A DNA stretch of 64,000 nt from Odontesthes bonariensis (taxonomy: Eukaryota > Chordata > Actinopteri > Atheriniformes > Atherinopsidae), in contig NC_134524.1 of assembly GCF_027942865.1 (NCBI RefSeq), positions 7,985,536-8,049,535 of the forward strand, given 5' to 3'. The position numbers and the translations under genes are program-made. Every line of letters starts with the position of its first letter. Position 1 is the stretch's first letter. Below the pieces are notes generated by a model. The model saw nothing but the letters and a program-made list of their open reading frames with translations, made no database searches and was not told the DNA's origin. Positions 48,601 through 60,628 of the stretch are shown piece by piece.

Positions 48601-51600
48601 CTGAGCCATGGCTACCTACAAAGACTCCCTGATTGTTTAACTGATGAATAACTGTCCAGAAAATGTCAGATAATGGTGTAAAGTACTCGTGATGCTCTAA
48701 ACCTCCTGGTGTTGATGTTGAAAAGCACTAAATTCAGTCAAATTTGCTTGAAAATGACTTCAAATCATCATAATAATTAGCATTTTGCTTCTTATAGCTG
48801 CTTGTATTAAAGATGACCAGAAACAAAAGTTGCTCTATTAAACTGACCTTCTTTTAATTCATCCACAATAAAATTTCAGCACCACATGCGTGAAGAACTA
48901 CGAGTGCCTTTTTAGCAAAGATATAGACGGTGTGGTTTTTTGGTTTTCTGCTTTTTCTCATCCTGATCGTGTTCCTCTTAAAGAGAGGTGTCGGAGCCCA
49001 GCGCCGCGGCCGTGACGGAGGTGGAACCGGGCTCGGAGAGCTCCATGGCCCAGCAGCCGGCCTCTGGGGCCCAGCCAGAGAACAGCGAGAGCCGCCCAGA
49101 GGAGGTAAGGTCACTGGGAGGGTGTGGGTGCCCGGGTTTTGGCTCTCTTCCACTAACCTGCATCCTCACTCGTGTATAAAAGCATGTTTTAATTACAAGT
49201 GCGAGTTCAGTGGCTCATTTAGAACCAACACATCCCCGGTAGTTTGTCAAACATTGTGGATAAAGTAGCTGCATCCTTTTTAACCGTGTAAAAATGTTTA
49301 ATGAATTATTGAACTGGCTCTTTGGATAAATTACCGGTGAAATGAAAGGGGCTGTGTTGGAGTTGAGTCACGGGATAAGTTGGAATGATCTCATCCCTTT
49401 TCATGTGCTTTTAATGCATCTTAGATCTCATTCACAAAGATGATCTCTCACACACTCGTCCATGGCCCGTCTGCTCCCTGCAGAGGTTTGTTAAGTGCTG
49501 ATACTGCTGGAATTAAAGTAGTCGTGGAGATTGTGTTTTAAATTGGAGCTGCAGAGAATGCATGCTTAGTATTGTTATTGCCGCTGTGTGTTGGGGAGAG
49601 AAAGCATTATAATTAATGGCCGTCACTCATCGAGATGGCAGCCATTGCTTAGCAACTGCGCCATCGTTTTCGTGGATATGTACGTTAAAGTTGCTGCTTC
49701 TCTGCAGTTTAAATGATTGAGAAAGGTGAATTGATGGCAGAGATGGTAGTTGAGAGGCAGCTCTTTGACCGGTTCTTTTTAGTTATTTCACTTCTTTCAA
49801 TTCAGTTTATTTTTATTTTATTTATTTTTCTCTAGCGGTCAACATCTCTATGTACAATATATGTTGGTGAAACCAGAATATTTAACTTAAAGCCAGACTT
49901 TGTCAGCGCAGTACAATGGGGTATGTCAGGCTCTTTAGACCATATATACTGTATGGGATCAGATTGTGTAGCTTTGTATACTGTTTTCTTTTTCTAAATT
50001 CCAAAATGAACACCTTTTTATATTCAGTACCAGTCAAAATTCGGACATGAATACGTTTAAATATATAATTTATAATTCCCCCGGCTGTAGGAGTTATTAT
50101 CGGCAGGTTAGTTTTTATTTTTCTGTATAAGTTTGTGGATTTTCTGTTATTATTTTAAACTCTTAGGTTTGCATGGGTAGCGGACCATGACGGTGTGTGT
50201 AGAGATGCATCAGGGCTCGTTTCTTGCTGTTTATTTTCCACAGTTTTCATTGTCTTTGTTTTCCCAGTTGCTCCTTTTCTCTCTGCCTCTCTTTGCTCTT
50301 TTTCATCCTTTCTGCCTTACTGTCTCTCTCCCCTCTCTGCCCCCTTATTTTCCATCTTTTGCCTTTTTGTGTCCCATCATGATCACTTCTCTCTCACTAT
50401 ATATATTTATGGTGTGATTGCTGTTTAAAACCCCATTGATTGCTTTGTTATGAAGGTGCCCATGCCTCTTCCATTGCCCCTATTGGTACCTGCTGCGTAC
50501 TACTACCACCAACACCACCAACAACACCTCTTCCACTCCTCCTACTCCTTCTACAACTCCTGTCCCGCTATGCGAAAGTGCGTCGCTGGTACCTGAGTTA
50601 GGCCCAGATTCTGCAACCTCATGGCACTGAGTAAAGCCTGCGAGGGCTTCTGTTTTCCCCTCCAGTGACTGGCTGTCTGACCTGGAGCTAGAGCTTCCGT
50701 CAGACCAACAGCAGTGGCAGCGATGGGCTTGAGTCTGCTTGCTGTTCTGAACTGGACTAAAGAATGAAGGTTGAGGGGGAGGGTATCCTATCCTACCTCT
50801 CCCATCGACCATGATGAGGATTAACTCATCCTCCGTAAACAGAGACGCATCAGGAAGTCACGGGAGTCTTCGATTCCAGTTCCTCTGCTGCTAATCCCAC
50901 GCTGCCCTCTGCTTGTAGGGTGGAGAAATGACTTTGGACTGAGAACTGCTGCGTGCCTCATTCGGTGACGAGGGCTTAAGGATTAGTATGATCACTTGTT
51001 TTGGGGGGTGTGTGTGATGCTTTTAAACACACCCCCAGAGGAGCAACTGAAGACAATTGGACTGTTTTTCATGAACAAGTTTGTTTCTGTGGGAATGACA
51101 CAAGTGGAACGCCGAACATCGCCGTCATCATCATCCTGTTTTAAAAGGAACTACAACACAGATTTGATGGCGTTACCGTGGACAACGCTGTTCTCCTCAC
51201 TTCTGCACAACGCCCAGTTTTCGGTTGACTTTCAAAGGACACGCTGGAGAGGTCAAGTGACGCCGATTATTTACTGTGGCTCTTTGTGAGTGCACAGTGA
51301 TATTGATCATCCAGATCAGTCCCGGAAAGCTGGACGTACTCAACAGATCGCTGCCTCCCTTTTCCCTGCAGCCACACTGTCAGAACTCGGGGAAAGTGGC
51401 TTTTTCATCAGGATGTTGTGATATTCTACCTCTAATATGGACTACCGGAGTTGTTGTTACAACTAATTTATTGCTACACAGACACCGCTTGACTCCTGCA
51501 AGCACAGAGCCAGCGTTTCTACAAGCCTCCTTATTTTTATCCCTTGCATGGATCGGGATATAAGAGACAATTATTATTTTTTTACCTTTTAAGAGACCTA

Positions 51601-51781
51601 CTCCTCTTCTACGAAGCTGCAAAACATCTAAAGAATCATGGATCTACAAACTCCGACTGAAACCAGCAACGTAAACGCCTCTCAGACAACCTCCCGTTGT
51701 CCTTTGGACATTTTGAAGTGTCAGAAAAGCTTCCAGGACTTGTTTATTGGACTCAAAAGAAAGTCTACGTCCTCAAGCTTC

Positions 51782-51815
<34 letters not shown>

Positions 51816-54800
51816 TACTTGCTTAACACATCAGAGACTCTTACCAAAGTAAACTTCAACCCCCTATGCACATCAGCATCCCAACACTTTGAAACCTCTG
51901 GTTCCTAAAAGACTGAAATGTGACTGCCAGCCGTTAGCCGAGAAATGTCCTCCCCAGCCCTGTTCAAGACAAAAAGTCCCATCCAGTCATCACGTCCTGC
52001 CTGGTGGTTAATCTGCACACTCAAATCGAGCCCTGCCCTCACTCCTCTGCCTTCTCTGATTGGATCCTTGTTGCCTAGATACAATGCACACTGTCGTGTG
52101 GTTGGGCCATAGTCAAAACCAGTAAGGAATCAGGTGTTAAATGGTACCAGGAAATGACTTGTAATTATTCCTCTATTTCAATTGTATTCAATTTTAAAGA
52201 ATCAACAGAGTAATATAATCTTCTTTTTGTAAATATGAGGAGTGACTTATTTCCTCTGTAATTTATCCAGATTTTTTATCAAATGTCTCATGTTAATGTA
52301 GTTTTAATTAGAAGTTTTTACAACAAGCTTACATTTGAACACATACTGTGGATTTAAACCATTTTAGCTGCAGACTTGATAATCCTGTTTTCAGATGATT
52401 GACGGTTTTTTAACACTCGGTTCTCCACCTATGCTCAACGGCACCAACATACAGCACCGTCACTCAGTCACAGCTCCGGTTTTAGCTGCTTCATATGACT
52501 CTTAACACTCACTGAGCAGAAAGAAAGAAGGAAGTATAGAGAATCAAAGTTTCTTCACACAAACGCACTGACGGGCTCTGTATCGATCTGCTTTCATGAA
52601 ACGTTAAACTATGCACACATGAGGGTTTTTATGGTGGGCATCACGTTCTTTTTAGGCTTTAGTTTATCTTGACTTTCACATGCACGCATGTTAAGGAATA
52701 AAGATGCATTTCAGCGCCATTGAGCAGAGGTGGAGGACTTAAATGTGTTTCAATCAAAGAAACCCAGCCCTTAAAGTGGTGCAGTTAGATCCTGCAGGCC
52801 TCTGTTACTCTAACCTCCGTCCCCCCCACCCCTCCTACACTTTTTCCTGTTTCACCTCCTCTCTGTTGTTGCCTGTTTGGGTCTGGACTCTTGGTTCTGA
52901 TCTTGCCCCGCACCCCTGGGGTTTCTGTATGTTCTTTTTGTCTCCCTCTCTTTCCAGAGCACCACTCCGAAGGCTTTTGCTGCTCGCAAGATATCCCTAA
53001 GCAGTAAGTGTCGCAGTTCCTTGTTTCTCCCGACTCCTGGAACACCAGTAAGAATGAACCAAACAGAGATGCACCACTGGATTTATTTATTTATTTACCA
53101 AAAACCTGGACTTTCTGAATTATGGCTTTGAATCTGATAGCTACAATACATCAATAATCCTCTAATTTAACAGGGAATTTAAGCACTTAGACAACTTTAC
53201 CAGTTTATAGAGCCCTCTTATTGATGTGCTTCAGGTTATTGACCTTTTTCAAACAAATAAAATCCAAACTGTGCTGCCGTACTTCCCGCTTGATTGAACT
53301 TGCCAGGATGCAGGTGTATTCCACTTTGTCGACTGTCCCTCCACACTCATCTCGCAGCCTGCTGCACCTGGTAAAAACTTGCACATGATGAAGGTTCCTG
53401 CTTGTTTTCTACCTTATTATGATTAAAAAGAGATATAATTGGGGGTTAACTTCTTGTTTTTATGCAACTGATCTGGGAATCTTGCATCCAGGAATAACTG
53501 AGTTAGGTTGGATGAACGTAATGCTTCCTGGGGGGGGGGGGAAACTTGCTGTGTTGTGCTTCTCAAAAATGAACCAGAACTCTTGAAAAAGCTTCGTAAC
53601 TCATGCAGACATGATGTTCAATCAAACTGGGAACCAGCTGATCGATCGGGGGCCTCTCTCAGTGTTTAAACACCTGTGTCGTGTACAAAAGCAGCACGAG
53701 AGGTAAATCGCTGCCATGTGGAAAATGTAGACGTTCAAAGCCACATTCTGTGCACTCGTGTCTCAGTAGGAACAATAGCAACACGTGTAATTGTTATTAC
53801 TTGTCTGCTTATGACGAGTGTTAATTTCCACCACCTTTATTAGATTTTGGAACTTTCTGACAGACGGCTGTGACTTCTCACAGCAAAACATCTGTAAATC
53901 AGATGTTTTCCTTCTCCCACAAAAACAAACTCCTGATATTACTTCATTTCAAACGCGGTTGTCATTTTAACAACGATTGCTCTTAAACGTAGCTTAGTAA
54001 CCCCCCCCACGTGGTTACTTGGACGTCTCACACGGAGCTGCTGTATTGCAGTAAATTGCGATGAGTAACGCAGCAGCATGCTGTGTTGTGTGTTCATGCC
54101 AGCACTCCTTTCTTTATTTATAGATTCAATTTCATGCCAACATGCTGCAGGAAGACTTCTGTCCATGCTGAAGGCATCTCAAGTGCAAACTGTTTGTGTT
54201 CTTCATGTTTCCCAGTGATAATAAAGCACTTGCTGTGCTCTTTCAGTCGCAGGTGAAGCCTTTTTAGCACCTGCTAACAGCTGGCTTTTGAGGTGTCGGC
54301 ACTACAGCAGAAAAAACGTATTAAACACGTCACATTTGGTGCAGAAAGCGATTATAACGCAATCTGTTGCAACTCTGCTAAATCTTGCCTTGAGTCATTG
54401 CATATTATTAATAAAGAAGAGGGTAAGGAAATTGCTTAATGCTCTTCTGAATTCTGTAAACTCTTGACTACTTACCGCCAACCCTTGGCTAAAGTATTTG
54501 GGTCAAAGCAATTATTTCTGCATTTCTGGTATGAGCTTGCAGCAACTTGTCTGTTAATTAGCGTTCACGGGTGAGCAAATAATCCGTCTGCTCGATGATT
54601 AACTGTTTTTTTTTTTTCCTTTTTTAACTCCTGCAGACAACAAGGCATCTCCAGCCACCACAGATGGAGGAGCGGGAGACCCCGACGCAGGAAATGCAGC
54701 GGGGAGGAAGAGACGCTGGGGTTCCAGCACAGCGGTCACTGCTAAAAAACCGTCAATCAGCATCACCACCGACTCCCTGAAGGTACGGACGCCCCCCAGG

Positions 54801-57800
54801 GAGGAGGGCCTGGTGTCCAGCAGATCTGACAGCGGTGTCAAACTGGAGCTGGAGGACATTATCGCTCATTTTTCTGGGTTAAATCTTTTAATTGGAGTTT
54901 AGATTTAGTGCTCTTTTCATGGGAAAACCACCGTTAACATAGAAATAGATAGATGGATAGAAACTTTATTGATCCCAAAGGAAATTCAAGCATCCAGTAA
55001 CAAGACATAATAAAGCACTACAAATGTTTATACAATTATAAACACTTTAAAAACAATCTAAGAATTTAAAAATATAAAATATATATATGAGCGGTAATTT
55101 TAGTAATATAAAGACGTCGTGTCTTAATGTAAAACCCACATAAAGCACAACATTACAGTTGTCCTGTCCTTGTTTGAATTATAAACTCAAAAAGTCTTTT
55201 TGAACTTGTTTAGGAAACAGATTTAGTTTATACGTTTAATTTTTGCTTTCCCTCTTTTCCCTGTCTTGTATTTTTCCTCCCGTTTCTGCTCCTCAGTCTC
55301 TGATTCCAGACATAAAAGTGAACCAGGAGGCAGTTGTGGAGCTTCACCCAGAGGAGCTGCAGTTGTCCGGGGACGAGGAGAACTTGGACACCAGCCGGCC
55401 AGACCCGGACAAAGGCCTCAAGATCCGCCGTACCGTCACGCAGGTAAGACCCAGCTTATTCATGCTGCCGGCTGATTATTTTAACATCTGAGTTAAAGTT
55501 CATAACCCTGTTATTCCTCCCCAGATTGTCCCAAGTGACAACCAGGAAAATGGCCAGACGAACGAAGAAGAAGAACAGGTGGAGAAAACGGAGAAGGAGA
55601 AGCAACGCAGGACTTCCAAAGACAAAAGGAAGAACAGTCTTTCTGAGGAAGCCTCAGAGATGCAGGTGTCTGTGAACCTGGATGGAGACGCAACAAAAGG
55701 TACAACTTGTTCGTTTCTGTCGCTCATCGGGCACAAAAACGTCGGCCTTTGGTTACACGGTGTCAGTCATTTCTGGTTTTTTTCTCCGTCTTTCCTTCAG
55801 TTACCCCCAGCGACAGCCTGGTGCGCCGCTCCATAAGTCAACAGAAGTCTGGCGTCTCCGTGACGATCGACGATCCCGTTCGCACGACCGCTCAGCCCTC
55901 GCCGCCTCGTGGAAAAGTTTCAAACATCATCCACGTGACCAACCTGGTGAGTCTGTAACTCGGGCCATTAGCTTCATTAGCTTCATTAGCTTCTCTTCCA
56001 AACTGAATTCATAGCTTCTTTTATTCTTTGTTTATGAGAGAATTACGTGACATTTTTCATGAATGAGGCATGCAGTTCATCCCAGTGGTGACCACATCAT
56101 CCCATACCCGTAATTACAGTCAGGTGTTAATGCTGTAGCCACTGAGGACTTAAGGGCCACAGAGCGTGACTAATCAGACTCTGTCAAGATGAGACATTAC
56201 CCGTTAAATGACTCGTATTTGCAGGGTTTTTGGCTGACGTCACAGAGGTGAGACTTGAGCTTCCACATGAGTCAAAGGTTGCCGCCCAGCTTCACTAATT
56301 CCAGTTTAAGACCAAACAGAGTCTAAGCAAATAAGACTAAGACAGAAGTTGAGGTGTGAGGCTGTGATTCTCATGGTAAACGTTTAGTTTTGCAGAAAGA
56401 AAAACAAGTTGATCGGATGTAGAAAGCATGTAACTTTGGGCCTGAGGGTGGCACCAGAGGATGGAACATTTCTTTTACCTTCAGAGTAAACGAGCTGTTC
56501 TACGACTGGATTATTAAACAGAAGCTGGTGGAGGTTTAACTCAGGTTCAGGTCCCCTGAACACATGAATGTTTGCACCAGATTTCTGTTCTACAGCGTTC
56601 ACGGTGGAGCTTTCTCACCCCGCAGGTTCGACCCTTCACTCTGCTCCAGCTTAAAGAGCTGCTGAATCGGACCGGCACCGTGGTGGAGGAGGGCTTCTGG
56701 ATCGACAAGATCAAGTCTCACTGCTTCGTCACGGTAGGAATGATCAGATGGGCCTGAGTGAATTAAACCGGGAGCAAATGCATGATGTGAAGAAGCTGTC
56801 GAAACAAAACCAGATCACATCACCTTTGTGTCCACACGGCTCCACCTGTTCCCGCTTTGGTCGGTTTTAGCACCGAGCGTTTATTTCAAATCTCAAATCA
56901 AATTTATTTGTAGCACATTTCATGTACAAAAGTGCTTCACATAAAATAAAAGCATTGCAGCAGGGAGTGGAAGAAGCATTAAAAATACATGAAAGAATAT
57001 AAAAAAATTATAATAATAATTTAAATGAATTTAAAAACAAGCAACAGTCCAGATAAATTAAAAGATATCGTGCAGATTTCATGCATAGACACATGAGAAA
57101 ATAAATGTCTTTAGCCTAGATTTAAAAATGTCTCCATTTGGTGAAAGTTTAATCTCCACTGGCAGTTTGTTCCACTTGTTTGCAGCATAACAGCTAAATG
57201 CTGCTTCTCCATGTTTAGTCTGGACTCTGGGCTGGATCTAAGAGCTCTGCTGGCTTTATATTCTCTGAACATATCACAGATTGTAAACCATCAGCGGGCT
57301 TATAAAATCTATTCTGTTACTGACTGGAAGCCAGAGTAAAGATTTTAAAGCTGCTGTGATGTGTTCAGATCTCTTAGTCCGGGTTAAAGCTCCAGCAGCA
57401 GCGTTCTGGATGAGCTGCAGATGTTTAATGCTCACTTTGTGATTAAACCGTCCGTCCGTCTGTTAACCACCTTCCGTCCTGTCCTCGCAGTACGCCACAG
57501 CAGAGGAGGCAGTCGCCACCAGAACAGCGCTCCATGGAGTCAAATGGCCCACGAGTAATCCCAAAGTGCTTAACGTGGACTTCAGTGAGCAGGATGAGGT
57601 AAAGTGGTGATGTCCTATCCTTAAGATGGATGTTATGTTGGTGTTAAAGAGCTCCTTTTTGGATTTGGTGTATTTTTCACTCTGTCGTTAAACATTAACA
57701 CTCCTGCCGTTTGCCTCCTTCTTTGTATCTTTCCTCATTTTCCTCCCCAGCTGGACTTCCACAAAGGAGTCCTGAAGCCGGAGAGAGAAGAGGATCAAGC

Positions 57801-59356
57801 TGCTCCGTCAAGTGGTCCCCAGCCCCGGCTGCCCCCTCTGATGCCCGAGCGCGACAAGGACCGAGAGCGGGAGCGGGAGCGTGACCGAGGGGTGCGGGAT
57901 CTGTGGGCAGAGCGGCAGAGGGAGATGGAGCGCCGGGAAAGGGCACGAGGCGAGCGCGAATGGGACCGGGACAAGATCCGGGAATTCGCGAGGCCGGGAG
58001 AGGATGAACGCAGATCTAGATCCAGAGACCGAGATCGGAAGAGGAGAGACAGAGCCAAGAGCAAGGAGAAGAAGACCGATAAGAAGGGTAAGAAATCCGG
58101 GAGAGAAAAGGAATTCTGCGTCTTTGCTCCCAGGGCGACTGGCGCCCGATTGTTGGAGATTCATTCGTGTCTTTTCTTTCCAGCAGAGAAGGGAGATGAA
58201 CCTCCAGCCAAACTGTTAGATGACTTGTTCCTCAAGACCAAAGCAGCTCCGTGTATTTACTGGCTCCCCCTCACCGAGGAGCAGGTGGGTCCCACATTAC
58301 CTGACCATCTGTTGCATTAAAGGGACAGTTCGCCTCTTTTGACATGAAGCTGTATGACATCCCATATCAGCAACATCATTTATGAACATCTTCTTACCCC
58401 CTGCTGCGTCCTGTGAGCCGAGCTCCAGCCTCGTTTTGGTGTTGACGAAAGTAGTCCGGCTAGTTGGCTGGGGCTTAAAAAAATAAAGGGTTTTGCTTCT
58501 TAAAACAATATGCGTTCTAAAGAGTAATACATTTGCATCACAAAATGGTTCACCAGGAAAAAGTCAGACCTCACAATCGCTTGGCCCTATTTTCTCTCCC
58601 TTCATATCACTGCGCGCTGTGTAAACCGTGCAGACCGAGCAGCAAACACCGTAACAGGCGCAGCTGTCGGCAGGCGGCAGCAGGCAGTGATACGAAGGGA
58701 GAGAAAATAGTGCCAAGCGATTGTGAGGTCTGACTTTTTCCTGGTGAACCATTTTGTGATGCAAATGTATTACTCTTTAGAACGCATATTGTTTTAAGAA
58801 GCAAAACCCTTTATTTTTTTAAGCCCCAGCCAACTAGCCGGACTACTTTCATCAACACCAAAACGAGGCTGGAGCTCGGCTCACAGGACGCAGCAGGTGG
58901 TAAGAAGATGTTCATAAATGATGTTGCTGATATGGGATGTCATACAGCTTCATGTCAAAAGAAGCAAACTGTCCCTTTAACTTAAACATTTCGTGGTGAA
59001 CCTAAATATGTTTCTGTGTGTGTGACCACCAGTCAGCGAAGAGGATCTCAGACCGCACCGAGCGCCAGAAGGAGCGTGAGCGAAGGCGCAAAGAGCAAGA
59101 GGAGGAGGAGGACAAGAAACGTGAAGAGGAGAAGAAGGAGAGGCTGAAGGTCCGGGAGAAGGATGGCGGCGTAGCGGCGAGCGGTGGAGCCGCCGGGCGA
59201 GGAGCCGCCGACGGCGACAGAGAGCGCGAGCGTGGCCGAGACAGAGAAGGGGACAAGAGGAGGGACAGCAGCCATCGGTCCAGCCGGCCCTCGCAAGGCG
59301 CTGGCAGCGGACGGCGGTCTCGTAGTCGTAGCAACCCCAGGGACAGACGCCGCTGA
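39658..59356 (+). CDS. acin1: Acin1 (acinus), SAP/RRM splicing and apoptosis factor
   Basis: Seventeen coding exons: 39658-39792, 41797-41862, 41961-42072, 42185-42258, 42450-43748, 44154-44236, 48984-49104, 52958-53003, 54637-54782, 55297-55443, 55525-55699, 55801-55946, 56626-56733, 57491-57598, 57751-58087, 58184-58284, 59033-59356. All are in phase: 1175 aa (human 1341). Acinus scaffolds the nuclear ASAP complex with RNPS1 and SAP18 and drives apoptotic chromatin condensation. The SAP domain is at about 12-46 ([20 protein letters not shown]). Exon 5 encodes a Pro/Ser/acidic region and a long Glu/Arg/Lys coiled coil. The RRM is at about 840-925, with [17 protein letters not shown] at 921-924 is the caspase-3 site known in human. 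The RSB motif is in exon 16 ([20 protein letters not shown]). The tail is RS/RE-rich. Confidence 0.95.
40370..40665 (+). mobile_element. LINE 3' end, decayed
   Basis: Contains TTTTAAATCCAGGTTAAAAACATTTC and a tail ending in GTGCTATATAAATAAAAATGCC, matching the other L2-like tails in the window. It is truncated and has no intact frame. It lies in acin1 intron 1. Confidence 0.65.
41482..41522 (-). mobile_element. LINE 3' tail fragment
   Basis: TATAGATCCTTTATTGATCC followed by CATGAGGG is the reverse of the usual GGGGATGAATAAAGTATCTATC-type LINE tail. A very short remnant in acin1 intron 1. Confidence 0.45.
45900..46110 (+). promoter_or_regulatory. acin1: Probable internal acin1 promoter / 5' UTR
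   Basis: This part of intron 6 is less AT-rich than its surroundings and precedes an ATG-containing exon that fits in phase to exon 7. Mammalian acinus has short isoforms from downstream starts, which makes an internal promoter plausible. No core promoter element was identified. Confidence 0.4.
46111..46136 (+). CDS. acin1: Alternative first coding exon for short acinus
   Basis: ATG CTC TCC GAA GGC AAC AAA AAC GG is followed by a GTAAGA donor and ends in phase 2, exactly as exon 6 does. Joined to exon 7 (48984) it reads [15 protein letters not shown] and gives about 594 aa, close to human acinus-S/S' (about 570-580 aa). That form lacks the SAP domain but keeps the RRM, caspase site and RSB motif. 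It is inferred from sequence only. Confidence 0.55.
46366..46478 (+). repeat. G-rich low-complexity tract
   Basis: Runs of three to ten G separated by short spacers, including GTGGG repeats, lie about 230 bases downstream of the alternative acin1 exon. The tract could form G-quadruplexes on the coding strand. Confidence 0.6.
49105..52957 (+). other. acin1: acin1 intron 7 with exon-like stretch
   Basis: Mostly non-coding. From 50456 an acceptor-like AAG is followed by an open stretch to 50590 in one frame. In another frame two open segments (50454-50627 and 50631-50729) are separated by one TGA. The following 2 kb reads like a 3' untranslated region. It includes a T-run of about 30 at 51785-51815. 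See findings. Confidence 0.35.
54943..55000 (-). mobile_element. LINE 3' tail with TAGA microsatellite
   Basis: AATAGATAGATGGATAGAAA then CTTTATTGATCCCAAAGGAA is the reverse of a common fish LINE 3' end. It lies in acin1 intron 9. Confidence 0.55.
56890..57437 (-). mobile_element. L2-like LINE fragment
   Basis: Uninterrupted counterpart of the tinf2-intron copy. It contains CAAATTTATTTGTAGCACAT and the reverse of the [10 protein letters not shown] coding part. It lies in acin1 intron 13, opposite to the gene. Confidence 0.75.
58317..58980. mobile_element. 664-bp T2/Kolobok-type foldback MITE
   Basis: Starts TTAAAGGGACAGTTCGCCTC. The right end is its reverse complement with two mismatches (GAAGCAAACTGTCCCTTTAA). 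Arms of about 295 bases (58317-58611 and 58685-58980) are nearly perfect inverted repeats around a loop of about 73 bases. TTAA lies at both ends. It fills most of acin1 intron 16 (58285-59032) and is related to the copy at 17870-18274. Confidence 0.88.
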
Positions 59357-60216
59357 GGGCCCCGAGAAGCTGAAGGGAAAGGGAGGCAGAGTAGCAGAAG
59401 ATGAAGCAGACAGGAAGTCTGGAGAAGAAGCGTTTCCACGTGGCGAAACATTTCTTTTTGCCTCGTATTCAGGACTTTGCGTCTGCTCCCCGTGATCTGC
59501 CCCATCATTGCTTTAATTCGTCCACTTTGACGCCAGCGTTGTCTTCCATACACTTCTGCCATTTCTCCTCTCCTCTCTTCACCGTCGACACGAGAAACGC
59601 ACGTCGGGTTTCTCTCCTAGGAAAACGTCAGCTCCTGTCCATCTCTGGTTCTTCATGCCTTTCCGGAGGCTAAAGTCTGTCCTTTGTCCTGTAGAGAGCA
59701 GCGTTCTTCTTCTTCTTCTTCATCTTCATCTCCGTGTAATGCTGTTAATTTTCCTTTCATTGACGAAAAGTAGCTGAGGGCGGTTGTTTTCCGGCTCCCC
59801 TCTTCATTTTATCCCTCTTGAGGTTTTTGGAACCAACCTCATTATTTTAGCTCTGTGGCCACGCAGCTCCTTCCTCCTCTGAGCCCTGTAATAAAAACGC
59901 TCCAAAATAGATCCCCGACCATGACCTCACATATTTTCAATGTTCGACTTTTCAGCACTAAGATTTTTTATATATATATCTTTATGTATACACAACGAAA
60001 ATTCACAGGCAATCCTTCGTCAGAGTGAAGGTTATTTTATTTTGAAGTTTAATGAATCGTGTTGGTCTTTTTTTTTTTGGCCACAGAGGGGGTTGTTATG
60101 TGGCAGCAGGTGAGTAATAACCTTTATCTCCCCCCTGAGAGGCTGCTGGTGTCAACACTGTAACCTGTAGAAATGCAACGGGATGCGTTCATGAGGCTGT
60201 TTGTGTTTAGTGGATG

Positions 60217-60217
60217 T

Positions 60218-60248
<31 letters not shown>
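60217..60248 (+). repeat. T11-G21 homopolymer junction
   Basis: Eleven T are followed directly by 21 G and then a GTGGTGGTG run, in the acin1 3' untranslated region. The length may partly reflect assembly or polymerase slippage. Confidence 0.7.
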
Positions 60249-60506
60249 TGGTGGTGAGGCGTTTAAATCTGTTATCGTTGTGGGACGCTGGCCTTCCCAG
60301 CACTGAGGTCTCCATTTGGAAATGCCACCTCTGACCCTTCATATTTAAGGAAGCAAAAAAAATAAAAAATAGAAATCGTCTAATAGAGCAACAGTTGCAA
60401 TTTTAATATTTTTAATTTTGTTTTTAGTTCAAAAGTTTGATTTTTGTTTTTTTGTTGCCGTTTTCTCCTCCTGCAAGTGCTGAATGTACTAAGAACTTGA
60501 GAAATT

Positions 60507-60512
60507 AATAAA
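60507..60512 (+). other. acin1: acin1 polyadenylation signal
   Basis: AATAAA near the end of the acin1 3' untranslated region, about 110 bases from the opposing ajuba signal. Confidence 0.6.
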
Positions 60513-60622
60513 CTTAAATTGGTTTATCACAGTCTGCTTTAATGTTTTTGTTTGCATCCGACCTGGTTAAATACGTTTTTTTAACTTTTAAATACACACG
60601 AATCCGAGCACAGATGAAAATA

Positions 60623-60628
60623 TTTATT
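60623..60628 (-). other. ajuba: ajuba polyadenylation signal
   Basis: TTTATT on the + strand reads AATAAA for leftward ajuba, about 375 bases after its stop codon. The two genes converge tail to tail. Confidence 0.55.

Larger units (their letters stand above)
59357..60512 (+). other. acin1: acin1 3' untranslated region
   Basis: Follows the acin1 stop at 59354-59356 and ends at AATAAA (60507-60512). It contains a TTC/CTT-rich stretch near 59705-59735 and an 11-T/21-G homopolymer junction at 60217-60248. No further gene was seen. Confidence 0.65.

Noticed and set aside
58533-58804. Paired frames on both strands with nearly the same protein ([15 protein letters not shown])
   Set aside because: They arise because the two arms of the foldback MITE are reverse complements, not because a gene is present.
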